A stretch of DNA of 39,377 nt. Source: a virus. Position numbers and translations under genes: made by a program. The DNA is taken from positions 1 to 39,377 of the IMG/VR virus record IMGVR_UViG_3300024520_000024. One strand, 5' to 3'. This document shows positions 13,280-19,236 of the stretch, one piece after another (position 1 is the first letter of the stretch; each line of letters opens with the position of its first letter). A model generated the notes under the pieces. The model was given only the letters and a program-made list of their open reading frames with translations, had not been told where the DNA came from and made no database searches.

Positions 13280-13565
13280 GTATATTAGTAATAGACTACT
13301 GTAGTGTATTAGTTACTAATACCCTTATGACTGTATTAGTAATTAGGGTATTAGGGATGTACTAGTACATTAGTAATGTATTAGTACATTACTAACGGTA
13401 TTAGTATGTACCGGTATATACTGTTAGTACGTTATAATACCTTTACAGCTGTAATAGTACATTTAAAAGGTATTACAGAGGTTCGGTCAAGCCTATTTTA
13501 GTACGGTATAGTATCTTAGTATTACTATTGATATATAGGCACACTCTTGTTCCTACGTTCTGATA

Positions 13566-13578
13566 ATTACTTGGTAAT
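13566..13578. repeat. 13-mer ATTACTTGGTAAT, copy 2
   Basis: Identical to the copy at 13267. It is followed by TACTAATA, the inverted form of the octamer repeat of the region. Confidence 0.6.
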
Positions 13579-13630
13579 TACTAATATCTTACAGAGTATT
13601 CGGTAGTAGTATCCTTTTGTATACGGATAT

Positions 13631-13643
13631 ATTACTTGGAAAT
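13631..13643. repeat. 13-mer ATTACTTGGAAAT, copy 3
   Basis: One mismatch to copies 1 and 2. It ends 30 bp upstream of the -35 box of the rightward promoter at 13674, a suitable place for an activator or repressor. Confidence 0.5.
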
Positions 13644-13673
13644 ATATAACAGAAAAGAAACTGGAGTTTTATC

Positions 13674-13701
13674 TTGACTCTAAGAGTAGGTTAGATATAC
13701 T
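13674..13701 (+). promoter_or_regulatory. Rightward promoter of the accessory operon
   Basis: TTGACT (13674-13679), a 16-nt spacer, TATACT (13696-13701). Predicted start near 13708, followed by AGAAGGGAG and the ATG at 13735. Confidence 0.78.
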
Positions 13702-13734
13702 GTCTATAATACAACAGAGAAGGGAGTGATAAAT

Positions 13735-13935
13735 ATGGCAAGAAAGGTAAAGAAGTTAAGACCCGGTTCTACATTTACTAAGAGTATTGAACAAGGGCCT
13801 AACAAGGGAGACGTAGTACAGTTCAAAGTAGCAGCAGGCGGTAAGCCTTTTCCTGTAAGAGTAATACGGGACAATGGCGGTAACTCTACTTTGAAAGACA
13901 ATTCAGGGGTTAAGTTTGGTAAGAAAAAGAAGTAA
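13735..13935 (+). CDS. Small basic beta-rich protein (66 aa)
   Basis: The start at ATG 13735 is chosen over GTG 13726 because AGAAGGGAG lies about 8 nt upstream. The product begins MARKVKKLRPGSTFTKSIEQ and ends FGKKKK, with VVQFKVAAGGKPFPVRVI in the middle: short strands with strongly basic ends, compatible with nucleic-acid binding. First gene of the operon. Its stop overlaps the next start by one base. Not recognised. Confidence 0.68.
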   Translation: MARKVKKLRPGSTFTKSIEQGPNKGDVVQFKVAAGGKPFPVRVIRDNGGNSTLKDNSGVKFGKKKK

Positions 13936-14747
13936 TGCGATATAAGAAGAAATCACCCTACAAGGAGACATCACACATTGTGATGTTCTCTGGCGGGGCT
14001 GCTTCGTGGTATACAGCTAAACGTGTGAGGGACACAATTCTAAATGGTGATTCATCTAATATGTTATTGTTGTTCGCTGATACCAAGACGGAAGATGAGG
14101 ATTTGTATAGGTTCATTAAAGAGGCTGCTGATGACATAGGTTGTTCGTATCTGTGCTTAGCAGACGGTAGGGATATATGGCAGATATTCAATGACGTTAA
14201 GTTCTTGGGTAATTCTATGATAGACCCTTGTTCTCGTATATTGAAGAGACAGTTGATTAAGTCTTGGTTATATCGGAATATGCACCCGGACACTACTGAG
14301 ATATACATTGGTATGGACTACTCGGAAGGACAGCGGTTTGAGAGGGCTAAGAACTTCTGGGGTAAATGGCGGATACACGCACCACTACTTGACAAGCCTT
14401 ATATGGATAAGAACGCTATGTTTGCTGAGATGGAACAGGCGGGTATAGATGTACCTCGTCTGTACGAGATGGGGTTTCCTCATAACAACTGTGGTGGCTT
14501 CTGTGTTAAAGCGGGTAAGTCGCAGTTTAAGTTATTATGGGAGAAGATGCCCGACAGGTATGCTTACCACGAGAGGAAAGAACAGGAGATACGTAAGGTA
14601 TTAGGAGAGGTAACCGTAGTTAAGGAAAGCCGTAAAGGTGTTAGCACGCCGATAACTCTACGGGACTTGAGACTACGGTGGGAGAAGGATATGGATAAAG
14701 ACGAGGATTTGTTTGAGTGGGGCGGTTGTGCCTGTTTCACACCCTAA
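13935..14747 (+). CDS. PAPS-reductase-like (adenine nucleotide alpha-hydrolase) protein
   Basis: A 270-residue protein with the PP-loop FSGGAASWYTAKRV near residues 18-31, LLLFADTKTEDEDLY, LADGRDIWQ and GMDYSEGQRFERAKNFW. The C-terminal part has two Cys clusters, NNCGGFCVKAG and GGCACF. This matches the phage-type phosphoadenosine phosphosulfate reductase family. Related PP-loop enzymes (for example DndC) activate substrates for sulfur insertion, so nucleic-acid or nucleotide thiolation is possible. No dnd, tRNA-thiolation or sulfur-assimilation partner is seen here, so the substrate stays open. Confidence 0.85.
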   Translation: MRYKKKSPYKETSHIVMFSGGAASWYTAKRVRDTILNGDSSNMLLLFADTKTEDEDLYRFIKEAADDIGCSYLCLADGRDIWQIFNDVKFLGNSMIDPCSRILKRQLIKSWLYRNMHPDTTEIYIGMDYSEGQRFERAKNFWGKWRIHAPLLDKPYMDKNAMFAEMEQAGIDVPRLYEMGFPHNNCGGFCVKAGKSQFKLLWEKMPDRYAYHERKEQEIRKVLGEVTVVKESRKGVSTPITLRDLRLRWEKDMDKDEDLFEWGGCACFTP

Positions 14748-14765
14748 TATGACTGGAGATAACTA

Positions 14766-14996
14766 ATGACTGAACAAGATAAAGATGAACACAGACCTGT
14801 ATTACCACATCCAGACAGTATGTTCCCGGAGTTAGCAGAACCACTGTTAGAGTCTTTAACAATACGAGACTACTTTGCAGGACAGGCTATATCAGGGAAT
14901 ATTACCAAATATGGTAATACTTATAAAGAGTTTGCACAGGACTGTTATAAGATAGCAGACGCTATGTTAAAGGAGAGGGATAAGAATGACCTTTGA
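14766..14996 (+). CDS. Conserved small phage protein (76 aa)
   Basis: LTIRDYFAGQAISGNITKY followed by AQDCYKIADAMLKERDK matches a short motif (IRDYFAGQAL...A..CY.IADAML..R) found in many phage hypothetical proteins. Function unknown. Its last 11 nt overlap a 20-codon ORF with its own AAAGGAGAGG. Confidence 0.8.
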   Translation: MTEQDKDEHRPVLPHPDSMFPELAEPLLESLTIRDYFAGQAISGNITKYGNTYKEFAQDCYKIADAMLKERDKNDL

Positions 14997-15048
14997 AATG
15001 ATGCTCGACTGTATGGTGTTGATACTCTTTTGGAGGGTGATACGATAA
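14986..15048 (+). CDS. Possible membrane microprotein (20 aa)
   Basis: ATG 14986 has AAAGGAGAGG 7 nt upstream, and TAA at 15046-15048 overlaps the next ATG. The product is MTFEMMLDCMVLILFWRVIR, a single short hydrophobic helix. The ribosome site and coupling argue for translation; the length alone cannot prove it. Confidence 0.4.
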   Translation: MTFEMMLDCMVLILFWRVIR

Positions 15049-15290
15049 TGACTGATATGCAGACAGCGTATATAAAGCTACACGAAGAGCATCGTAAGAA
15101 GAAGAAAGTATTATCACCATCTGATGCGTTCAAAGCAGGTGCAGAGTGGCAGAGGGAAGATGTTATACACAAGATTTATGAGAATACCGTATACATTAAA
15201 AAGGTGGCTAAGAAGAAAGATATTTTTAAGGGCTATATTAATGAACCCCTTATGTCAGAAGAAGAACAGCAGATATTAGACAATGACTAA
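15048..15290 (+). CDS. Small charged protein (80 aa)
   Basis: The ATG at 15048 is preferred (GGAGGG at 15032-15037). The product contains LHEEHRKKKKVLSPSDAFKAGAEWQRED; the DAFKAGAEW element is common in short phage proteins of unknown role. The C-terminus is acidic (MSEEEQQILDND). Its end overlaps the next microprotein. Confidence 0.68.
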   Translation: MTDMQTAYIKLHEEHRKKKKVLSPSDAFKAGAEWQREDVIHKIYENTVYIKKVAKKKDIFKGYINEPLMSEEEQQILDND

Positions 15291-15357
15291 CTACCTACTA
15301 CTATCCCTAATAGTGCTTACGTGGGTAGTATGGACTGTGTGGTACATGAGTGACTGA
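15283..15357 (+). CDS. Possible membrane microprotein (24 aa)
   Basis: ATG 15283 lies within the last codons of the upstream gene and ends TGA at 15355-15357. The product MTNYLLLSLIVLTWVVWTVW then YMSD is one Trp-rich transmembrane helix. No separate strong Shine-Dalgarno is seen, so translation would rely on coupling. Confidence 0.45.
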   Translation: MTNYLLLSLIVLTWVVWTVWYMSD

Positions 15358-15487
15358 TATATTTGATTGGGTGTTTAACGCTATCCACTATCATACGGAT
15401 AACTATTTCGGTACTGCTATAGGATTGGCATTACTATTCGCTATGATAACGGTGTGTATAGCTGTTAGCTTATGCGAAAGGAGATAA
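15350..15487 (+). CDS. Small membrane protein (45 aa, GTG start)
   Basis: GTG 15350 overlaps the upstream stop as GTGACTGA, and the ORF ends TAA at 15485-15487. The product MTDIFDWVFNAIHYHTDNYF is followed by GTAIGLALLFAMITVCIAVS (one TM helix) and CERR. Topology is probably N-out with a basic C-terminus in the cytoplasm. Function unknown. Confidence 0.55.
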   Translation: MTDIFDWVFNAIHYHTDNYFGTAIGLALLFAMITVCIAVSLCERR

Positions 15488-15488
15488 T

Positions 15489-15674
15489 ATGACTGATAAC
15501 AGTAAGAAGAGATTACCTATGAAGGCTGATGAGTATGACGCACTAACATCGTGGAGAAGAATATACTGTTATCTGTCTAGGTCTAAAGTAGCCAAGAAGA
15601 TTAAGAACGGATATAACCGTAGAATGAGGAAGAAGCTAAAGGAGGATATAAGAGATGAGCGAGACAGATATTAA
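15489..15674 (+). CDS. Small basic protein (61 aa)
   Basis: AAAGGAGATAAT precedes the ATG. The product contains EYDALTSWRRIYCYLSRSKV followed by KKIKNGYNRRMRKKLKED, a strongly basic stretch that may bind nucleic acid. Related in style to short phage proteins with a DExDAL-W-R motif. It overlaps the next gene by 20 nt. Confidence 0.68.
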   Translation: MTDNSKKRLPMKADEYDALTSWRRIYCYLSRSKVAKKIKNGYNRRMRKKLKEDIRDERDRY

Positions 15675-15876
15675 TAAGTGGTTACACGAAGTAGGGATAT
15701 ACAACGGTAGTGCTGATACACACGACTGTATTAAGATAATAAAGATACAGGCAGAGGCGTTGGATAAGATTGATTATGACTATAATCATAATGTACACAA
15801 CACGATTGATATTGATGAATTAGAAGAAGCTATAGCCAAAGTAGAAGGGATAATCAACAATGATGATAACAGCTAA
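15655..15876 (+). CDS. Small acidic protein (73 aa)
   Basis: Begins MSETDINKWLHEVGIYNGSA, rich in Asp, Asn and Ile, with a C-terminal IDELEEAIAKVEGIINNDD helix. AAAGGAGG lies 10 nt upstream within the preceding gene. Function unknown; it is coupled to the HNH gene by a 17-nt overlap. Confidence 0.66.
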   Translation: MSETDINKWLHEVGIYNGSADTHDCIKIIKIQAEALDKIDYDYNHNVHNTIDIDELEEAIAKVEGIINNDDNS

Positions 15877-16381
15877 AGAGTGTAAACAATGTAAACAGAC
15901 TAAGGACACAGAACAGTTTTATAAAACCAAGTATAACAAAGACGGATTGGTTTCTTACTGTAAACCCTGTTGGTCTGATAGAAAGAAAGTTTACACAGCA
16001 AAGAATAAAGAAGCCGTAAGTAAAAGTAAAGCCGAATATCTTAAAGGGGTTAAGAGTGACCCTGTTAAGTATGAAGAATATAAGAAGTATTACAGGGATA
16101 GGAAACGGAATAGGTACAAAGACAGAACAGAGTATGAAATTAAAAAGGATTATGCAGTTAATCAACTGAACCAAGCTGTTATCAGAGGCAAGATTGTTAG
16201 ACCCGATTGTTGTATGTACTGTGATACTAAGTGTAAACCACAGGGACATCATATAGATTATGATGAACCATTGAATGTTATATGGCTGTGTCGGGGTTGT
16301 CATAACGATTTTCACAGGATTAAGAAGGACTACGAGACAGTAGATAGATTGAATAAGAAGTTAGACGCAGGGGGTTATTGA
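15860..16381 (+). CDS. HNH-type zinc endonuclease-like protein, paralogue of 5726-6133
   Basis: A 173-residue protein with an N-terminal knuckle, CKQCKQTKDTEQFYKTKYN then YCKPCW, a long basic helical linker (KKYYRDRKRNRYKD), and a C-terminal CMYCDTKCKPQGHHIDYDEP then LNVIWLCRGCHNDFH. The HH-x-DY-x-x-PL-V-WLC-x2-CH core matches the gene at 5726. Probably an HNH nuclease of the mobile or recombination type. It sits in a gene neighbourhood of small accessory ORFs, as expected for a homing element. Confidence 0.78.
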   Translation: MMITAKECKQCKQTKDTEQFYKTKYNKDGLVSYCKPCWSDRKKVYTAKNKEAVSKSKAEYLKGVKSDPVKYEEYKKYYRDRKRNRYKDRTEYEIKKDYAVNQLNQAVIRGKIVRPDCCMYCDTKCKPQGHHIDYDEPLNVIWLCRGCHNDFHRIKKDYETVDRLNKKLDAGGY

Positions 16382-16578
16382 TGGGTGATACAATTTTGTT
16401 TATATCCGATACAGGAGATTTAGTTGTAACCTATCTGCCTATATGGTGGGACAGCATTACAACCAATATAATAAATCCAATATGTGACTCCGATTGTATG
16501 AACGGACTAAGCATTATAAATCCAGTCTGCGATAGCGATTGTTTTAATGGTGTCAAGATTATTGATTTATTGAAGTAG
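16381..16578 (+). CDS. Small protein with tandem Cys-Asp repeats (65 aa)
   Basis: Begins at ATG 16381 (TGATG coupling with the HNH stop). The C-terminal half repeats a unit of about 16 residues: IINPICDSDCMNGLS and IINPVCDSDCFNGVK, followed by a third partial IID. Each unit has CDSDC, a plausible metal- or redox-active site. The N-terminal half (ILFISDTGDLVVTYLP) looks beta-rich. Not recognised. Confidence 0.62.
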   Translation: MGDTILFISDTGDLVVTYLPIWWDSITTNIINPICDSDCMNGLSIINPVCDSDCFNGVKIIDLLK

Positions 16579-16659
16579 ACATATCATTACTTATCGGAAA
16601 TAAGTTTGTATAAAGTATAACGAGAAATAGTTTACACAAAGCGAAAGGAGACAGCGATA

Positions 16660-16935
16660 ATGGGTGAGTGTAGTATATGTCAGCAGAAAGTTAATCCGTA
16701 TAAGAAACACGAATGTATTGTATATGGATTGTCGGATATACAGAGGGTAGAGATAGCAAGTGAGTTATTAGAAGCCAAAGACACAGAACTAACAGAAGCC
16801 AAGAGGATTATTGGGGAGTTGGATAATATAGCACGTGATACAACTTATGACGAAATTAGCTGTTTGAAGAAGATGTTAAATGTCATATTTAGCAAAGAAG
16901 CCAAAGCGTTCTTGGAAGGGAAAGATAATGGCTAA
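16660..16935 (+). CDS. Zinc-knuckle coiled-coil protein (91 aa)
   Basis: CSICQQKVNPYKKHEC near the N-terminus gives a C-x2-C...H-x-C knuckle; the rest is helical (ELLEAKDTELTEAKRIIGEL). The segment coding for ELTEAKRIIGEL is part of a 38-nt direct repeat shared with the next gene. GAAAGGAGACAG precedes the ATG. An 81-nt gap upstream carries TATAAA-like boxes but no convincing -35. Confidence 0.66.
   Translation: MGECSICQQKVNPYKKHECIVYGLSDIQRVEIASELLEAKDTELTEAKRIIGELDNIARDTTYDEISCLKKMLNVIFSKEAKAFLEGKDNG
16785..16822 (+). repeat. 38-nt direct repeat, copy 1
   Basis: Identical to 17233-17270. It encodes ELTEAKRIIGEL in both genes and is in frame in each. Also, GCCAAAGACACAGA just upstream recurs near 17042. 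Signature of partial gene duplication or recombination. Confidence 0.85.
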
Positions 16936-17395
16936 TGACAACCTACAGTTTAGAGGCTTTTGGGCAAAACTAACCCAAGTTGCAAGGGGTAGAATGAAGA
17001 AAAGAGACATAGCAAGATGGGGTTGGAACGCCTGTGCTAAAGCCAAAGACACAGAGATTGCTGAGTTGAAAGAGAGGTATGACAGGACTAAGCAAACGCT
17101 TGTTAGTATGGATAAAGCATTTACAGGTACAAAAAAAGAAGTGTGGCTTGAACTTCAAAAGGCATTGGGTTGTTATGATGGTATGAATAAGGCAGAACAA
17201 TCACGCACAGTAGAATGTTTGGAACTGTCAGAAGAACTAACAGAAGCCAAGAGGATTATTGGGGAGTTGGTCGAGGATATATACGGAGAGTGTGATTCAT
17301 TGAAAGAAGCCAAAGTATTTCTAGGCGAGAAAACACCAGACGAGTTACAGGTGGAAGTTATACAGAAAAGGTTAAAGGAGGATAGAGGTGAGTGA
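16928..17395 (+). CDS. Coiled-coil protein (155 aa)
   Basis: The start at ATG 16928 gives the recurring ATGGCTAA overlap. The N-terminus is compact (NLQFRGFWAKLTQVARGRMKKR, ARWGWNACAK); the rest is long helix with ELSEELTEAKRIIGELVED. It shares the 38-nt repeat with the upstream gene and ends VIQKRLKEDRGE. Function unknown. Confidence 0.66.
   Translation: MANDNLQFRGFWAKLTQVARGRMKKRDIARWGWNACAKAKDTEIAELKERYDRTKQTLVSMDKAFTGTKKEVWLELQKALGCYDGMNKAEQSRTVECLELSEELTEAKRIIGELVEDIYGECDSLKEAKVFLGEKTPDELQVEVIQKRLKEDRGE
17233..17270 (+). repeat. 38-nt direct repeat, copy 2
   Basis: Identical to 16785-16822, located 448 nt downstream in the adjacent gene. Confidence 0.85.
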
Positions 17396-17681
17396 TAGCA
17401 GTAACGAGTATATAGTACGGCTTAACGCCATAAACGATAAGCTGAATAAAGATGTCGCAGACCTGAAGAAAGATAACGCAGAGTTGAGACTTGTATTCGG
17501 CAGATGTCTTGATGAGTTTGCTAATCATAACAACGAGAATAAAAAGGAGAACGCAGGACTGAAGAAAAAGTTAAACAGTCTGGAACTTATGTTAGGGGTA
17601 GTAGACCCAGAAAGGTTGGCGAGATATGAGAAAGAAAAAGAAATCAAGGATATATCCAGAGGCACTAATAACGAGGGTTAA
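17388..17681 (+). CDS. Coiled-coil protein (97 aa, GTG start)
   Basis: GTG 17388 follows AAAGGAGGATAGAG. Heptad-like sequence throughout (NDKLNKDVADLKKDNAELRL, ENKKENAGLKKKLNSLELML). Its last 56 nt overlap the nuclease start in another frame. Not recognised. Confidence 0.68.
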   Translation: MSDSSNEYIVRLNAINDKLNKDVADLKKDNAELRLVFGRCLDEFANHNNENKKENAGLKKKLNSLELMLGVVDPERLARYEKEKEIKDISRGTNNEG

Positions 17682-18003
17682 AGATGGAGATACATTTGTA
17701 TGTGACATTGACGTTGGGTTTTATATTACTCTGCATGGGATTGTTATTCGCCTATACGGAATTGATACGCCTGAGAAGACTGGAGCAACGAAGGAAGAGG
17801 GTCTCAGAGTTAAGGAGTATGTTAAAACGCTGATTGAGGGAAAGACCGTACATCTGGAAGTTATCAAGAAAGGTAAGTACGCAGGAAGATGGATAGGCAA
17901 CATAATGCTTAGAGACGATGATGATGTATTATGTATTAACTTAGCGAAGCACCTGATAGAACAGGGTATGGGCAAAGCGTACTTTGGGGGTAAGCGTGGG
18001 TGA
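17626..18003 (+). CDS. Thermonuclease (SNase-like)
   Basis: A 125-residue OB-fold nuclease. VKDGDTFVCDIDV (Asp20, Asp22), IRLYGIDTPEKTG (Arg42, Asp47, Glu50) and KYAGRWIGNI (Arg88) supply the calcium ligands and the two catalytic arginines of staphylococcal-type nucleases. No signal peptide, only a basic N-terminus (RKKKKSR), so it probably acts inside the host, for example in degrading host DNA or RNA. The C-terminus has ALCINLAKHLIEQG-like family helix. It overlaps the preceding gene by 56 nt. Confidence 0.9.
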   Translation: MRKKKKSRIYPEALITRVKDGDTFVCDIDVGFYITLHGIVIRLYGIDTPEKTGATKEEGLRVKEYVKTLIEGKTVHLEVIKKGKYAGRWIGNIMLRDDDDVLCINLAKHLIEQGMGKAYFGGKRG

Positions 18004-18103
18004 CGATATTACAGAGGACTTAAAGCGGATAAAGGAGATGTGCGAAGAGATAGGGTTTATATCAGCAGCGGAAGAGATACAGAAGGTTATTGACAAAATA
18101 TAA
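17996..18103 (+). CDS. Microprotein (35 aa, GTG start)
   Basis: GTG 17996 overlaps the nuclease stop by 8 nt and has GGGGGT about 6 nt upstream; TAA at 18101-18103. The product begins MGDDITEDLKRIKEMCEEIG and is a single amphipathic helix. The end runs into the promoter at 18105. Plausible but short. Confidence 0.5.
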   Translation: MGDDITEDLKRIKEMCEEIGFISAAEEIQKVIDKI

Positions 18104-18104
18104 G

Positions 18105-18133
18105 TTGACCTAGCAGTAAGCACACCATATAAT
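18105..18133 (+). promoter_or_regulatory. Strong rightward promoter P1 of the late region
   Basis: TTGACC (18105-18110), a 17-nt spacer, perfect TATAAT (18128-18133). Predicted start near 18140. It precedes GGGGAGG and a tiny hydrophobic ORF. Confidence 0.85.
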
Positions 18134-18166
18134 TCCATCATTCTTATATAGGGGAGGTGTTGTCCT

Positions 18167-18250
18167 CTGAGACTGACCGATGAAGAACTTGCGTTCTTGA
18201 TGTGTGTGGTTGGTATATCCGGGATAATCATATCTTTGATATTATTGTAG
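18167..18250 (+). CDS. Possible 27-aa hydrophobic leader peptide (CTG start?)
   Basis: An open frame of LRLTDEELAFLMCVVGISGI followed by IISLILL ends TAG at 18248-18250. GGGGAGG at 18151-18157 stands 9 nt before CTG 18167; no ATG, GTG or TTG fits that spacing. The acidic-then-hydrophobic pattern looks like a small membrane peptide. A CTG start is rare, so this is tentative. Confidence 0.25.
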   Translation: MRLTDEELAFLMCVVGISGIIISLILL

Positions 18251-18254
18251 TGTG

Positions 18255-18285
18255 ATAATATATCATACACTGTATGATAAATTAT
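18255..18285. promoter_or_regulatory. 31-bp palindrome, probable operator
   Basis: TATCATACA (18261-18269), central C, TGTATGATA (18271-18279) form perfect 9-bp arms. The symmetry extends through ATAAT (18255-18259) and ATTAT (18281-18285) with a single mismatched pair. It ends exactly one base before the -35 of P2. This is a typical position and size for a dimeric regulator site. A weak terminator is the alternative, but no real T-run follows. Confidence 0.65.
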
Positions 18286-18314
18286 TTGACATAGGATAAT
18301 TAATTTGTTATAAG
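18286..18314 (+). promoter_or_regulatory. Strong rightward promoter P2 of the late region
   Basis: Perfect TTGACA (18286-18291), a 17-nt spacer, TATAAG (18309-18314). The predicted start (near 18321) coincides with an ATG. Confidence 0.85.
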
Positions 18315-18320
18315 GTTTGT

Positions 18321-18866
18321 ATGGGAAATGAGAGTGGGGATAAATCAGACGATGTATTGTCTGAGAATCATACACATAACAAGGAACTGATGACGGGTGA
18401 GAAAGTACCCGCCAAACGTGGCAGAGGTAGACCCCGCAACGGGGAGAAGCCGAAGTTTACTTATAGCACTCGTCAGAATGTTCATGGTAAGAATACGAAG
18501 AAGACTATAGACGCGGAAGAACTAGACCAAGCACGTATCTGGGCTATGCTCCAGACTCCTTACGGCTTTAAGACGCTACAGGGTATGATTCGTAATGACC
18601 CTAAGTTGAAAGACATTACCAAGTTCGCACTCCTTAACATATCCCAATTAGGAATAGACCCGGACGCGTCAGTCGCGTTATCCGCTAACAAACTACTATT
18701 ACAGTATATGGACGAGCTTAACGTTAAAGGTAACGAACAGTCGTTTACCCTAAGCACTAAGATTATTAGGTCTGAAGACGATAAGAAAAACATTAAGAAA
18801 GAAATAAAGGATGTAGTTAAAGAGGAAGCCGAGAAAATAAACGCTAGGTTCATAAGCGATAATTAG
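18321..18866 (+). CDS. DNA-binding AT-hook protein, candidate small terminase subunit
   Basis: A 181-residue protein from ATG 18321, or 158 residues from ATG 18390. Near residues 32-40 is KRGRGRPRNG, a clear AT-hook-like R-G-R-P core. The C-terminal two thirds are helical (LDQARIWAMLQTPYGF, LLLQYMDELN) and end in a basic-acidic coil. It is the first gene of the packaging/structural operon, where phages often place terS, and a DNA-binding N-terminus would fit. Homology to a TerS family is not visible to me. From P2 the first ATG would sit at the transcript's 5' end; from P1 it has AAGG at 18312-18315. ATG 18390 has AAGGA at 18381. Confidence 0.6.
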   Translation: MGNESGDKSDDVLSENHTHNKELMTGEKVPAKRGRGRPRNGEKPKFTYSTRQNVHGKNTKKTIDAEELDQARIWAMLQTPYGFKTLQGMIRNDPKLKDITKFALLNISQLGIDPDASVALSANKLLLQYMDELNVKGNEQSFTLSTKIIRSEDDKKNIKKEIKDVVKEEAEKINARFISDN

Positions 18867-18874
18867 GAGATATT

Positions 18875-19147
18875 ATGGCGGATAGAAGCGAGTTCAAGAA
18901 ACAAATAACAACAATGCAGAAACAACAACGCAGGGCGAACCTTGCAGATTTTGGTGCAACTTTGGGCGGCGCACCTGCTCGTGTTGTAATTAGAAAGACA
19001 GCACAGGCAAAGATTAAGAAAGCCAGACTAGAAGCAGAGCGTCTAATATCTACAGCTAAGTCCAGAAAGACTAAGGACAATGAAAGAGAATCTAACCGGG
19101 CTACTAACAAGCCCACCAGAAAAACTCAGGGAGGTAGTACACGATAA
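18875..19147 (+). CDS. Small basic protein (90 aa)
   Basis: AGGAGATATT precedes the ATG. Very Lys/Arg-rich: FKKQITTMQKQQRRANLAD, then IRKTAQAKIKKARLEAERL and a disordered RKTKDNERESNRATNKPTRK tail. Contains LGGAPARVV. Could be a nucleic-acid-binding or capsid-internal protein; nothing specific recognised. Confidence 0.68.
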   Translation: MADRSEFKKQITTMQKQQRRANLADFGATLGGAPARVVIRKTAQAKIKKARLEAERLISTAKSRKTKDNERESNRATNKPTRKTQGGSTR

Positions 19148-19236
19148 TGAGCATGAGAGAAAGTATTAAGGCAAGATTGGCAAGACTCAAAAAAAAAGTA
19201 GAGTCAAAAAAGAAACCAAAGAAAGAGGACAAGTAG
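19147..19236 (+). CDS. Basic microprotein (29 aa)
   Basis: ATG 19147 follows GGGAGGTAGTACACGATA, and TAG at 19234-19236 abuts the next ATG. The product MSMRESIKARLARLKKKVES ends KKKPKKEDK. One highly basic helix. The strong ribosome site and gapless context support it. Confidence 0.55.
   Translation: MSMRESIKARLARLKKKVESKKKPKKEDK

Larger units (their letters stand above)
12946..13734. other. AT-rich repeat region between divergent operons, candidate origin
   Basis: About 790 bp without a supported gene. The octamer TATTAGTA occurs about eight times between 13144 and 13410, with further near-copies and inverted TACTAATA. The 13-mer ATTACTTGGTAAT, almost palindromic, occurs at 13267 and 13566 and as ATTACTTGGAAAT at 13631. 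Very AT-rich with many stops in all frames. Iterated short repeats between diverging promoters are typical of phage replication origins or of an operator region. Origin function is inferred. Confidence 0.55.

Noticed and set aside
13462-13490. Leftward promoter TTGACC-17-TTTAAA in the origin-like region
   Set aside because: The -10 matches only four of six positions and no gene or terminator follows. In such AT-rich DNA a chance match is likely.
13481-13494. tRNA T-arm-like GGTTCGGTCAAGCC
   Set aside because: No matching acceptor, D or anticodon arms nearby. No tRNA gene could be supported anywhere in the window.
19188-19197. Run of nine A's as a programmed frameshift site
   Set aside because: Both the -1 and +1 frames meet a stop codon at once, so slippage would only truncate the 29-residue protein.
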